From Tubulanus polymorphus (lineage: Eukaryota > Nemertea > Palaeonemertea > Tubulaniformes > Tubulanidae), in assembly GCF_964204645.1 (NCBI RefSeq), contig NC_134026.1:10692450-10756449 (forward strand): a stretch of DNA of 64,000 nucleotides, in the 5' to 3' direction. Both the position numbers and the translations under genes were made by a program. The notes under the pieces were generated by a model, which was not told where the DNA came from, made no database searches, and saw only the letters and a list, made by a program, of their open reading frames with translations. Shown here piece by piece: positions 13,901-28,900 of this stretch (position 1 is its first letter; each line of letters begins with the position of its first letter).

Positions 13901-16900
13901 AGCCAACGTTCACTTCATCAAAAGAAACTAGTAAAATAGTCGTTGAAAAACAGAATGTCATAACCAGCCCGAATTCAAACAGTTTACCCGGCAAGTCTGA
14001 AACAACAAAACCGTCATTTCCAATGGAGGAAATCAAGGTTAGAAAATCAATGCAACTTCAAAATACTCATTTTGTGTTGTAACTCATTAATTAATGCTAA
14101 TCTAATGCTAATGTTACACTTACAGTTGACTGCTTTAGAAAGTAAAGTTGCAGAGAAAGCAAAACCTGCTTCTGCAGAGACCGGCTCAACTGCCAAGTAA
14201 GTTCAACATAGAAACTGTTCACTTGCTCTTTTATCACCCCAGGCGGAGCTGCATCTTATTTTAGTGCGCTATCCAACATCCAACGTCCTCCATGTGCCTT
14301 CCCCTTGAGACCTTTTTAGTATGAATCTGCCTGCAATTCGTCATCAATGATGGATTTCCCTGAAACTTAGTATGAGGATTGGCGCATTTGAGTTGTCCTA
14401 TCCTCTTGATAATGGATGTTATCCGCTCATCTCATATGGCCAACAGGGTCACCATCTTGAATTTCTTGTTAGCATGATACAAGCTTCAAATTCAAATGGA
14501 TTTTTCCAAAACCTTTGTGTGGAGATTGGAGAATGTTCAATCCGATTGAGAATGGAGATTATTAGCCATCTAATGTGGCCACCAGGGAGGCCATCTTTTC
14601 ACTAGTAAGAACAATTAATTCACTTAAGTAAACTTAGCTGTTTTCCCTGAAGTATGGTAAGTAGTATTTTATCGTCTACATGGAAAAAGTTCATGCATAA
14701 GTCAGATTGTTAAAATGAAAATTACAAAAATCCAACTTAGTTTGCTGCAGAAACGTGTCATCATGACACAAATTGGAATTGGAACATTTTGAATGTTTTG
14801 TCCAGGACCAGTGTTCTCCATTGCAAAAAAATTCGTAGGGGCGGTGAACTCAGAAAACGATGTCGGGAACGGAGGTCCGGGGGCCCTCCCCTGGAAAATT
14901 TTTAGGTGCTCAGATGCGTTTTCCCAGCATTTGGGGTCATAATCAACTAGTTTAAGTTCAGTAATTTTTATAGCCTTTGGCTAGAAAGCGATCGTCGGCA
15001 GTTTGCTTGAAGCACTTTTCTTATGGAGATTGGTAGTCCTACGTGCATAAAATAGTTCAATGTTCTTCCATTCCTAGCATTTATTTATTTCCATTTGGTA
15101 ACCTAATGTTTGAAAAATATTTTGGTAATCATAATTAAAGTTTTTCTACGGGCATTGAGACTTGAAAAATTGAGGCCACTGGTTTCATTAATTCAGCGGC
15201 TGAGTGCAGCAGTGTTTAACTGGGTGTGAGCTTCACGCGCATTGACTTTTAGATTCAGCGCAGCTGAATCTATTAGTATAAAATGGAGTGCTGAATTCGT
15301 GTTGACCGCTATCTCCTCTGAGTGTGAAATGATTCAAGAGCTAAGGTCTGCATTAAGTTGGCTGTTATAATGGCAGTTAAGTGGCAACTGCTTTTGAAGA
15401 CTATTGATGAAGCCTAAATTGGGTAAATTGGCAATTTTATGCCATTTTTGGGGATTTTAGGGATGTAGTGTGACGTCATCTTGATCTACTAACGTAAACA
15501 ACACGATCAGAATTGTACAACATTTGCTATCGAATTTACAAGTAGGCTTTTTATATATTACTGATACAACATATAAGATTCTTCAATGAGAAAACTACAA
15601 AAGAAGAAATAAAATTGATAATGATTTAACATTTACTGTGCTGAAAATTGCATGTCGATGGGCGGCGTAGTTTGCAGTACTTACTGTGGAGCTGTGATGA
15701 TAGCGCCCTCGTTTTAGTAACACGTGAAGCTCGCCAAAATCGACGAAGCCGTTTATCTTTAGATAAAGGATATTCTGTTAATAGAAAAAGATTTGTTTGA
15801 AAATATTTGAACTAAAATTAATTATGCATACACTCGCGATTATCTTGACGAAAAAATCGTTTGTATCGATATGCAGATGAATTTTAAACAATTCTAATTC
15901 GCATTAAAACACCATACAGGTCGACCAATATTGTGTAGTATATAGTTGAATTCGAACAGTTGGCAGCTGTGGTTTTTAAATTCTTTTAATCTGTAAATAG
16001 TGGGATTTTATCTTATCATATGTACATGTCGTACTGATCTACTGTAGTTTGAGAATAGATAGAGAATTCATTAGAATGTTGAACTTGTTACTAACACGAC
16101 CACACAATAAGAATCTTTTTAGTTGTAAAATGTTATAAACTTTATCGGTTCATTTCTAAAACTGCCAGCCGGGTCTGATATAGAAAAATATCATTGATCA
16201 TGGTTTAGAAAAGTAGTGTACAGGGTAGATAGATGGCCGGCTGTTTCAACTTTAAAGCTCAGCAATGAGTGGAGAGACAAGGTATCAATTTTTTAACCTT
16301 AGGTCTTGGCTTTGAATCCTGAAAATCCGGACAGAGTTTGTATGGAACTTAGAATACTTTCTCATACAACTACCGATACAACAAGATTTGATTTCAGCTT
16401 CAACAAAAATATAAATATGACATCTGAGATGCTTTCGATTTAACGAAACCTTATAATTTATTAGGAGGCTTATTATTTATAATGATTATATGTATTTCAT
16501 TTCAAAATCTATTAGGCCTACTCAAAATGGGTTATGTATTTTCCTTCTCTTCCTTGTATAAACAACCGTTTGTCATTTAAGATCTAATTACCTTATACTT
16601 TTATAACATGCATTTCCTTTTATGTCAAGTATAAGCTGATAGAGCACCTTACTAAACCAATGTATGGTCTAGTATGGTGGATATGATTAACTCCTTCAAA
16701 TCACTAACTTCAGCGCTGAACCTAACAGTGCCCATGGGCACCTTGTTTTAATTTTTAACATGCCGGGAAATCCCAGGATATTTACAGGCCTACCTGAGTG
16801 GCGCCGGGTGGCTCTGTGCATGAGCCGTTTCTACAATTATCGACCTATGTAATAAGTTTTTATGGCATGAAGCGTTTGTCTGACTCACTATTTATACAAT

Positions 16901-19900
16901 TATTGACATACTGGTAATGTTTGTTTGTGTGTAGGAGAGAATAATCGCTGGTGCCCCTTTAGAACCCCTTATGGAGAACACTGCAGGCCACATATTAATC
17001 TTAGTCTCTTGGCTCCTTGGCAAGTGAAGCCTACTATGTATTGTTAAATACCTGCTGCAGCGTTACACTATTTAAGAGGTTTGAATTTATTGCAGAATTG
17101 GAGATGTCGAGAAGGAGAACGACACTGTTGTCGCTGTTCAAAAACCACGAGAAAAATCAACTGGTACAATTGAGAAGACTAGTAAACGAAAACTTGATAC
17201 AATTATGCCCCATTCAAAACGCCATCGAAAAGAAAAAGATATCATTCCGACTTCTACGCCTATTATACCAGTTACACCAGTAAATATTGCAATATGTTCC
17301 TTTTGAATATGCTAAGACTGGCTGGACACTTAGAAGTATACACTAATTTTGTGTTAGGTACGCGCTAAAACATGGAGAGGTCACTGAGGGTTAAACTTGG
17401 TCATTCGCCATAGGTTTCTTTGGATGAAGGATCACACATATAAGATATGTACGCATACATGGATATATGTACGCATACATGGATATGTACACAAACATGC
17501 TTGTGTATGTCATCACTTTTCATGTTTTAAGTGTGTTTTACATCGTGAAACCCCTTTATTTCTATGCTCCAGGCCCACTGACAGTCAATAAGCTTTAATG
17601 TAATAAACGGAATCTCCCCGACTCGGACTTGGCATGTCCATAATACTGAAAAGCATATTGTATACTTCTTTGTGTAACCTGCCTTCGAGATACCAGTCAC
17701 CATATGATTTAAAAAATTTTTTCTTCAGAATATTGGTATTTCATCTGTCAATTATCCATCTAGTCCGGGAATAAATCTTCCATGTCTCTCTATAGATAAA
17801 TCACAAAGGTTTCACGTGAGTATTTCATAGTTACAGGACATGATTTATCATAATTCTAGGATATGATTTAGCCTTGATATACCAGGGCAGTATGAGAGAG
17901 CCTCTCAGGGTATATAGTCAATTAATTGCGCTAGTTGGGTCCAATAGTTGTGGTGGATAACTGAACATCATTTAATTGACAATGAACTAAACATTTGAAA
18001 CTTGGGATTCAAAATTTGGTGGAAAAATTGGATAGGCAGATAAGTGATTGATTCGTTAATACGTATCTCGTTGGCAAAAGTGAAATTCTATTGAATAGGT
18101 TTCATATTATCCAAATCTTGATTGATATGAGAATATTAGGGCATCCCAAAAAAATTAATTTGTCTATTTGCCGTAACCCAACCGACCCGACTTCAAAGGT
18201 ACAGAGTGAAAACTTTTTTCTGGGATTCATTGAAATAAATTTTATATTTGATAAAAACAGCCAACCGAATGACCCACTGCCCTTGTATGCGCTACATATG
18301 TTTGTAATCAAGTGCATCGTGAGAAAAAGTGCCTCAAAGTGTGGCCTAGGTTAAGTTTTCTAGGAAACTGGCAGTGTTTCAATAAGTTGTGGATCATTCT
18401 AGTGAAAAATCCATGTAAGAAAAGATGATGAAATTGTATTTCCGTCGAGTACTGTACCCTTTCCTATGGTTTTTGCCAATATTTTCGAAATTTGGATTGA
18501 TCGCCAATGGTTTTTCTATACGATTGCATTTGATTTTTTGCGAAAAAAAAGGGATTTAGGAAGTTAAGGGAGTTGTCACTGTCATAACGGTGAGTCCGTT
18601 CGGTTTGGGGGCTATCCCTTGTTTCATTTTATTCGGTCAATCACCGATCGCTGGTCGATCGCCGGTTCAGCCGGTTCAGACAACAGGATCTGAATCGAGT
18701 GAGCGCGGCCGTGGTAGTCGAGATACCGACACAAGCCGGCCGGCACCGGTCAGGTTTGGGCACCGGTCCGGTCCAGACGTCACCCGGTTCTGAACTTGAT
18801 GCTGCCTGGATCCTTATTATACTTCGATCAGCCTGGATACTGGTTCAGCACAGTCGAGTATTAGTTTGCATTAGTCCGGTTTGGTGGCCATGACGTCAAT
18901 TCTGGACAATCTTACCGGGGTTGGTTCGTTTCAGGATATGGCACTTAAGGTGTTGACAGGCGAGCTTCGCGAAATTCGCCGCCGTCCATGGGTGCTCCGA
19001 CCCTGAGTCAGTTGTCTTAAAACTAGATGGAATGAACCGTATTATCCAATCTTTGACTCGGTCCGTTTCACATGTCATTCCGTTGTCAGTTCGGGGTCAG
19101 GCTAATCTTGGTTTAGCCTCCTGTCAGTCAGTTATGGACTCCAGTTCCAAAGCTCGTCTACCAGATATGGTGTCCAATTCATTACTGAGAGCTCCATTGG
19201 GGATGTCTTTGCGTCTCTTCTCCGGTTGGTGCACTCCTGTTTCCAACGAGCTGAGGAAGATTCGGGAGGTCCAGACCAAGTCCACCATCCGAACTCTGGG
19301 AAAAAGCGTTCTGGTCTGGCACCGGCGGCGCGAGGTTCGACACAGACTCAAACAGGACCAACTCAAACTTCAGCGCTTTCTCAGGCGGCTACAGATGCCG
19401 TTTGGAGAACTAGCCCACAGCTCCAATAATCGTGTCAAGCCTCGTCCGGTCATAACAGTTCCAGTTCGTATTGGGGCATGGGGGAGGCTCCAAAAAGGGA
19501 AAAACTCGAAATGAATTCTCGGGACCAGTGGGAGGTTGTCTGCAACAGGCAGCCACCCACTGGTCCGACCTTTTCGGAGACGGTTTGCCCTCTCGGGTCG
19601 TCTCATGTGGTTACCCTCTCCGTTTCCTAAAGCGACCGCGCCTGACGAAGTCACCTCCCGACATGCAGCCAAAACCAGGTCAGGAGGCCTTAATCTCTCC
19701 GGCTATCAAGGAATTGGCCGAGAAGGTCGCAATAGAACCAGTTTGCAATGAAACTTCTCCCGGCTGGTTTTCTTGGATATTCATGGTACCAATAGCTACA
19801 GGGGGTCAACGGACGGGGATAGATCAGTCATCCCTCAATCGGCACCTAGACATGCCAAGGTTCCAGATGACCAAACCCAAGGACGTGATTCAAGGGCTCC

Positions 19901-22900
19901 GTCCGGGTCAATAGGCAGCTTCATTGGACCTGAAAGATGCTTATTTTCAGGTTTCCAATTCACCCAAAATCTCAGCGATTTGATTCCTGTACCTCCAACC
20001 GATCTAGATCCAGATCCAGACCAAGGGTGGGGGCGCATCTGGAGAACCAAGTCAATGCCAGGAGGTGGTCTCGCCACGAGGCCACCAACCACATAAATTT
20101 CCTGGAAATGCTGGCCGTGTGGAAGGCCCTGAAGTTCTTTCACAGAAGAGTGGAGGGCCATCACGTTTGGTTAGCCACGGACAATTCAACAGTGAGGGCT
20201 TACCTTCAGAATCAAGGGGGCACTCACTCAAAAACCCTCACGGATCTGTCAGCCAAAATTCTTCTTTGGTGCCAGGCAAAGCGCGTTTCCCTGACTGTGG
20301 CACATTTAGCAGGGAAAAGGAACATGATGGCTGATGCTCTTTCTCGTTGAGGTCAGGCTATTGGGTTCTCCACCAAGCAGTAGCCAATCGGGTTCGAGAC
20401 ATGTTCGGCAATCCGCTGCTGGATCTGTTTGCTTCCAGGTTCAATCGGAGGTGTCCACTGTTTGTTTCTCCATTTCCAGACATGGAAGCGTGGGGGGTCG
20501 ACCCCTTCCCTCTAGATTGGTCGGGGATGCATACGTATGTGTTCCCGCCCAGTCCTCCCACATTTGCTGGATCAAATGGAGAGATCAGTCAATTGCAACA
20601 TGGTTCTTTCTGGTAGCACCATGTTGGGCGGCCCAGAAAGTGTTCCTACCACTTCTCAACCTTCTGTGCTACAACCCCAGGATTCTATCGAATTTCCCAT
20701 CGATTTGGTCTCAGGGGAACTTTCGGCATCATCTGAACAGCCAGTGGTTAAATCTGCTCGTTGGCCATTGTCCAGCGATCCTTGTCAGCTTCAGGTTTTC
20801 GGAACAGGCTGCCTCCTTTATTGCAGGATCTAAGTGGCCATCGACAAGTACCATTTACAACGCCAAATGGGGTCATTTTGCTGGTTATAACTATCAAAGG
20901 TTACCGCTCCGCGATTTTCCATACATTGCGTGCTTCTGGACGGCCAAAAGTAGCAGCGGATCATCGGATATCCCAGCTAGTTGCAGGGTTTTCTGTTTCC
21001 CGGTCTCGGCTACCGAGGATAGTTCCCCCATGGGATCTGTCAGTAATTTCGAAGAAGTGAATGGAGGCTCCATTTGAACCTCTTCCCGCAGTGTCATTTG
21101 CGAATTTGTAAAAAAAGACTTATCTTGCTGTTCTTGGCTTGCTCGGCCCGTCGTTCTGAGATTCGTGCACTTTCAGTTCAACGAGGTCATATTGTCTTCG
21201 GGCCAGCGAAGGAATTTGTTTCGCTGCGGCCTGCTTTGGAGTTTTTTGCAAAGAACCAATGGCCAGGCTCGGTCGGTCGTCAATGGCCAATTGAAGCCCT
21301 AAAACATCGAGTGGAACTGGGTCTTCCGGACAGGACATTATGTCCTGAACTGGCGTTGTGTTTCTATTTAGATCACTCTGCTCCACGAAGGGGTACGCGG
21401 GAGCGGTTCTTTATTCCGTCGTTGGATCACCTGAAGGGTAATATTTCTCGGGACACATTGGCCCGATGGGTCTCTTCACTGATCAAGGACATTTTATTGA
21501 AAGAGAATCTTTCCTCGGAGGGAGTTGTTTCTCATCAAGTGAGGTCTATGGCTACTTCTTGTGCAGCCTTTTCAGGTGCTCCGTTGGAAGGAGTCTGTTG
21601 GGCCGCCTTTCGGAATTTCCCATCGACATTCACGTCCTTTTATTTACGGCATGTGTTCAGTTAGGCTCATTAGCATCGCTCGGTCCTGTTGTCATGGCTC
21701 AAGGTGTCTGTTCTTTTGGATCGGACTCTTTAGCCCAGATTTTTTATCTTAGCATTATCAGGATCACGAGGGGTGTATCCATGTACATAGTTTGAGCTCA
21801 TGTTCACAAGTAATAATTTTGCGAAATTCAGGTGGGGGCCTCGAGCTGGACGGACTCACTGTGGCCAACAGGTCTTCCCTGTAATACAGTGCTCCATTCC
21901 GTGCTCGGGTAAGTGTTCTCTTTTTTCCCTCTTACCTTGCGTTTGAGCGGTGGTTTTTCTATCTACCTTTCCCACCATCCTTGTGCTAGGCTAGTCTAGC
22001 AAAAACCATAAGAAAGGGTACAGTACTCGACGGAAATATTACAATTTTTGGACCTAAAATTTGTATTTCCACCTTCCTACCGACTCACCCTGAAAACTTG
22101 AGTCGCTGTTCAGCAAATTAATTGGGATGGCCACAGCTGGGACATGCTGGAAATCATCGTAATAAACAGGCTTCGTCTTATACAGAATCATATTAACCCT
22201 TAACCTGCCAGCAGCTTTATTGTTAAGTCCTGTGTGTGCCAAATGATTTGCGTGTTAATTAAATTAACTCATTGAATCCTCATAACTTCCAAACTATTGT
22301 ATATAGGGCATTGAAACTTCACAAGTTGTAGTTTATAGTCATAGCCACGGAATAGTGCTGAAGGATTAAATTTCAGATTTTTAATAGATTTTTGAAAGAA
22401 GGTGGTCCACTAGGTGGGGTCATTTTGGGGGCCAGCGCAAAAAGACCCCTTAGAAAGGCAGAATACTCACAATTTCATTTTACATTGTCGATATTCATAA
22501 ATAAAGACACTGTAGATTACTATATCCATCGTTAAAACCTTTATTATGCTTCTTATTACAATCTAAATGTTTTTGAATCTTCATCAAAATCCCAATTACA
22601 TTAAAATCGGAACTATCAAATTTATTACAGTGGTTAAGAGCCAATAGATTATCTGTAAATATAGATAAAACTCAGTATATGGTATTTGGCAATAGGGACC
22701 ACCTAGGACTTAATATCTTTCTTGGAGATAAAATCATTAATCGTGTTGATAGTGCGAAATTTTTAGTTGTAATTTTTGATTGTAATTTAACATGGAAAGA
22801 TCATATATCGTCTGTCTGTAAAAAGGTTTCTCGGGGGATTGGAATAATCAATAGACTCAAAAACTTCCTGCCAAATCGATAATCTCAAAAATCTCTATCA

Positions 22901-25900
22901 TTGTTTTGTCCACTCGCATTTGCAATATGCAAATCTTGTTTGGGGTAACGCCTACAATCTTTATTTATACTACAAAAAAGGGCCCTTAGAACCATTACTC
23001 AATCCTATTGGCTTGAACACACCTCTCCAATATTTTGCAAACTACATATTTTAAAACTGGAAGATATCGACAAATTCCAAATTGGTTATTTTGTCTTCCA
23101 ACAGGTTAGCCATCTCCTACCTGAAATTTTCAATCATTTCTTTAACTTCAGAAACAACATTTATAGATGTAGGCCGACTCGCAGGCCGCGGGACCTACAT
23201 ATAGCATTTGCTAACTCCAATTACAAATACAAGTCTGTCAAAATCCAAGGGGCCTAATTCTGGAACAGTTTAAGCACAACCCTCAAATGCCCTCAATCTC
23301 CATCAGCTTTTAAAAATAGTCCTTAGTTCTTATTTCCTTAGTTCTAAATATTGATTGATACCCTTTGCGTGGTACTTGCTTGTTCTTCCATTTTGAATAT
23401 ATGTATGTATCCTAATGTTTGGTAACATGTGCACATGAGAGTGAATGAGGGTGTGCATGTTGGAGTGAATGGACGAGGGGTTAGGACTAGTTTAAGCCAA
23501 CTTTGGCTTTTCCTTATTCCTCGCATAATCTATTGCTGCAATGATTGATTGTTATAATATTTTCATACTGTATCGTATTGTATAATTACATATCTTTGTA
23601 TCAATCTATTATGCAAAATAAACTTAACTTAACTTAAAACATCAAATTAGAAAAAAAAAATATCAAAAGTTTTGATGTCAAAATTCTTCACAATATCAAA
23701 ATTAGAAATTACTTCCGGGTTTGGATTCTTGAGTATCGGCAGTTGCCGTGCGTTAAGAACTACGGCTCAACGCATTGCGAGGCTCTTGTGACATAAAAAC
23801 AAACTTTAAATGCGAGAAAGGTCGGGCTGTCAACTAAAGTCGCCTACGGCAGTTCCCCAGTTTGTCGACTGCAGTCGCCTATGGCAAGGCAAGTTAAGGG
23901 TTAAGGGGGTTCAACTGTGCTATTGTTGCATTCCCTAGCCTAGTTCACTAACTGAGTTGAATCAAATCATGGAAAAGAAGTGACATTGAAGCAGGTACAC
24001 AGCATCAGGAATGTATCGGACCAGGTAGCCAAATGCTTCTTGGTGCGGAGAGGCAATGAAATAAATCTGTGACAGGGATATAAATGTGGGCCCCAATGGC
24101 CAGCACTGCACCCCCGGTTAAGCGGTTTTGACATTTCATAGTTGTTTCTTACAGATAAGTGGTATTGCTGGAACTGAAAGCGAAGTTTCAATACAAATTG
24201 AAAATGGTGTGACAGCAGGTTTGCATAGCTTGCATAAAATGCGCTATTACAAAGGAGGAGAACTACTTTGGGAACATGTTTTATCAGCCAAGATCTCAGG
24301 TGTTTCTGGTAGTAGGTAAGTGGGAATTTGTTTTACTGAGCCAAAAAATTGGCACGATTAGCTTCAAGATTGCTGATTGGCTGCCATCGTTGCTGGCAAA
24401 ATCACCACATTTTTTAGGTTTTCAAGGGAAATTTTGCAGACCCTTAAACACATGCGGTGCTGACATCATAATAGTGCTGCCCCCAATTGCCGCACGAATA
24501 TTCTCGTAGGCTGGCAATTGAGCTGTTACATAGCCAGCCTTTGCTCATAATTGACCAATAAACATTGAGTTTGTTCACATTGTCAGCCAATCAGGAACTG
24601 TGATTCCCTGTGTGCCGGAGTGCAAATATCTCACTATAGATAGGGAAAAATCAGCTGCGAATATATTCGTAGTGGCACTAGTGACAGAACTGGAAGTACG
24701 AATATATTCGTAGCCAGCAGTGAATGTGCTTACCAATTTACTGATGTTTCATATATGAAGTTAATGTATATGTATCCCACTATGGCCCTTAGCCATAAGA
24801 AAAATGGGTTGATCGGACACAAGATGGCCATCCCATCAGAGACCAGTAGCTTACTTACAAATGGTTTGCTGTTTTCCATTGTATATGTATATGTGTATGT
24901 GTATACTGGTATAAAATAAGGCTAAGATAACCTGGACAATAAAATTTTCTTCTATGGTAAATAATCCACAAAGCTGGTCCGTTTTTATGATAATCACGAG
25001 GGTCTACAATGAATGTTTTGACAGATGGCACAAGCTAATTTTGTTGAAATGTGCTTGGTAGATTTTTTTGCTCTTTGTTCCATGGGTCATTCCCCGATGC
25101 TCTGAAAACATTTGAAATTTTTGGCGAATGACCCCAAAACCCCCAGCCGGTGGCTCACAACATAAAATGCATGTGTATTGAAATGTGATGTTCATACAAT
25201 CCTGATTTCTAATGAACTGGATTAATTTCATTGATCCCGATCGCTTTGGTTTATTGTATGTATACAGTTCCAATCCATATCAATTATGTTGAAACTACTT
25301 TCTTTTTCTCGACAGGCATTTAATTTGCGTATCGTGTGAGGATTGCACAATCTCAATATTTACACTGTGTGGAAGGCGTATACTGTCTCCATTAGCGATC
25401 AATTCTAATATATCCATACTTAACACATCAGGTCATTATGTAATGGTCGTCACGTGTAAAGGAACATTATCGATCTGGTAAGAATGATCTCTTTTTGAAT
25501 CAAAAGACTGGTTTTTCAAATGAACATGAATCCTATCAATAGTTTGTGAATAAATCTTACTTTTAGGAATATGAACTTATTTTCTGCTGTTATAAAGAAC
25601 GAGTCCTTAGATTCAATACTAACAGGTATGTGTGAAACGACAGGTTATGAATTGGGACAAACATATCTGATCCTTAAGCACTGAACTCAAATGCCCTACA
25701 AATTGAACAAACAAGTGATTTACGTATATCAACAAAATTCGTTCGGCGTTAGGTACATTGCTGGTAGAGCAGTAACTAGGAGGAGAGTTAGACTAAAACG
25801 TCTGTACGGTGAACACGTTTCACTCAGTCTTACATGCGGCTGCGGCCTAGTGTTGAATTCGCTGGTTCGCTATTATATGCATTGAACTGCCTAACTGTGC

Positions 25901-28900
25901 GAACGAATTGAGGCCTAGGCCAGGTCGAATTCATTTGAATGTTTCTGATCGAACTAAAATTATTATCTTATGTTGCTAACCTGACCACATAGGGAGATTC
26001 TTTCTAGTTTAAATTTTTGATGGGCATTCTATGAGGAGGGATCTGTAGCATTTCAGATAAGTTTTGCAATCAGTCAAATATCACGCAATTGGTGGCCATC
26101 GTAGTGTCATCAGTGTTCATTCGTAAGTTGGAAAAAGGTTTTTTAAGGAAAATACCATCAGGTTTAGATTATAGTCTTGATACCTCATTATTATTAGCAC
26201 TATCATAGGATACATCTCAGGGTTTCACGGTTATTGGTTTTTGTATATAGTCACCAGCGGGTGTTGAATAGCAGAATAACTTAGTATGTCCTTATTGGCA
26301 CCTAGGCGTATTTCTTTACTACTATCAGTTGCGATATTGTAGCTCATGACATGTTGTATGACTATAGTGAGCTTCATGGTAATTGATTTCAGCGTATGAT
26401 CACCAGGGGGCGTTGAATATTGCAGAGATTAGAATTCTCCGCGAATTTTGGTATTGAAAAATATTATTTTTCCAAATTGTCCAAAAATGATGTAAAGTAT
26501 AGGGGGAGGATGATGATGGTCTCACCCAGCTGGTCCGGCGTTATCGGTAATCGGTTGAACCGTAAAAGCGTTCAGCGCCTGTTTTACTTATCGTGGCGTA
26601 TTGCATTTCAATGTGTATTCATTGCAACACTGATTTTGTATCTACTACGATGTATTTTATGGATCGGTTGCAGACACGCGCGAGCGGCATCAGTAGTAAT
26701 GTATATAGGCCTACTTACTGTTGCCGCGTGAGTACGTGGCGAACGCCTTCAGATATTATACACTGTGATGATTTTTAGTGAGCATTCATCGGCACATTTT
26801 AACTGCAATAATTTGGGGCTCGACCCGTAATACGTGAGATGCTGATTGTCATCGAATGAGGATGTGCCACTTTCAAAATAGCCATTACCTTCCAAAAGTA
26901 ATAGTCGTTCATGGGTTCAAGATAGCTCTAAATGCTCGGAAAATGCTTTTAATTTCTAAAATTTTCTTGGGGGAGGGCCACATAATATTGATACCTAAGC
27001 CGTCAGGTGGTTCGCGTTTGTAACTGAAGTAAAAATACCGCAGATTTTATAGGTTGGCATTCTAATCCCTGATATTGAAATTGTTAGATTGTTGAGCATT
27101 TCATAGCACTTCCCAAGTGGGCATGGTGTCCCGCAAATACCTTGTCTAATACTAAGAATTGTGATATTTCCTTCAGGATACATTACATGGGGCACTTTTT
27201 AGAAGTTACTTTGGTTTGGGAACTATACCACTAAACATTTTTTGGAATACCCACTACCGTACGGTGGCGCCGCCGCGAGCCACGTGACTCAATTTCTTCC
27301 TTAGCGCCGCCATTTTTGGTGCGGTTTTTTGGGAGCTGCCGCTTAGAGTGTTATTTATATACGTGGTTGAAAGCCATCCGGTTTATATTAACGGTCAGGA
27401 CAGAGCTATTCAGCCGTTTTCATCGGTGAGTTCCTTCCATTTTGATTTCTTTTACTGATACACCAATAAACTCGATCTTAAATTGTTCGCGGCCGGAGCA
27501 CTCCGTTTCCGGATCCCAGCCATGCTTTTTGTTCGTCACAAATCGGTGACTTCTCGGTCGAGTAAACCACAATCCACGTTAAATTTTATTTCATTTGCAC
27601 GTTCTATTATTTGCTTGCCTTTTAGCTTTTTGCGCTTGATAGGCCTAAGTGTCTGAATTGGTACCGTAAGCCGGTACCTGGCCAGTTATATTCAAATGAC
27701 CTTTATTGTACCTTAAGGTTACGAAACGTCATTTACTTAATTATGTCCATCCTCCCTTTGCAGGGACTCGAACCTGATGGCATCGTTACACTCAGCCACG
27801 GCACGAACCCCTGCCATAAACGACCATGTGCGCAGTTACATGTGCACTATACGAACGAAAACTGGCGGCACCAATCAGATTGCTTGTTGTATAATCGCTT
27901 TGGCAATCAATTCCAATATTGATTCCGTTTCGTCTCTGAGTAAATTCGAACTGCAAATATTTGAAGAAATCTGTCGTAGTTTCGGTTTGGAAAGTTTATC
28001 GAGTCATCAGATGTTGTGTTTGATAACTGTTTGATAACAAAGCACACGAGAACGAACAATCAAACCATGCTTCGACAACCCGGAAATCATATAAATGGGA
28101 AAACCCGGGCGGAAGTATGGACCAAATGAAACATGATTTCTGATTGGCTGACAATGACATCACGGTAAACCTGCGCATGTATCTGCGCACATGGTCGTTT
28201 ATGGCAGGGTTTCGTGCCGTGGCAATCTCGATGCCATCAGGTTCAAATCCCTGCAGGGGGAGGATGAATTATGTCGGACTCTAGTCCTGGAGATAGAAAA
28301 GCCCATTCGCAGCCACATGATGTCTCTGGTACCTCTTCCCCTACTGGCGCGGTACGACCTCCGGTAGGGGTGCAGGCCGGCATTCCCTCACGGGAGCCCT
28401 CGGTTGTAAGTTCAGTGTGGCAATCCTGTAACAAGAGGGCTAAAAAAAGTCGGTGAGCATCGGGTTCGGCCAACCGGCTCCCATTACTCTTGTTACGACA
28501 GTGGCCCAAGTGGCCACTAAAACACGGCTAATCGGTTCTTGAATCTGTTCCGTTTTTGCCTGGGTTAATCAGCCGGGTCAGGTTCAGGCTCCAGGTATCA
28601 GTCCGACCGAAGACCGGTCTGGATAGCTGAGGCAGCCAAGAAGCGAGCCGTCTTAGGCCTTAATAGATTTATTCTGTTTTAGCAAAATTATTTATATTAT
28701 ATTTTTAGTAATAGGCTCTACCGTTTAATGTCAGATGCTGGGACAGTAAGAGCTAGGCTCTCGGGTCTTATGAAATGTCCGGTACCTCCTCCCCTTCCAG
28801 CCCGGTTCGACCTCTGGAAAGGGTGCAGTCCGGCATTTTTTCCCACGGGACATCCGACGGAAAGGTCACTGTGAGGTCAGAGTTATTCAGACGTCGGGCC

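Larger units (their letters stand above)
18438..22070 (+). mobile_element. DIRS-A1: decayed DIRS-type retrotransposon
   Basis: Same family as A2 (33280-39397), roughly 85-90% alike by eye over shared parts. The left end ATTTCCGTCGAGTACTGTACC starts at 18438. The 3' part ends inside the internal complementary region at about 22070, so the right inverted repeat is missing. Large internal deletions removed most of gag, the RT palm with its YLDD, and the first RNase H aspartate. It lies in HIRA intron 14, sense to the gene. It can only be moved in trans, if at all. Confidence 0.9.
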
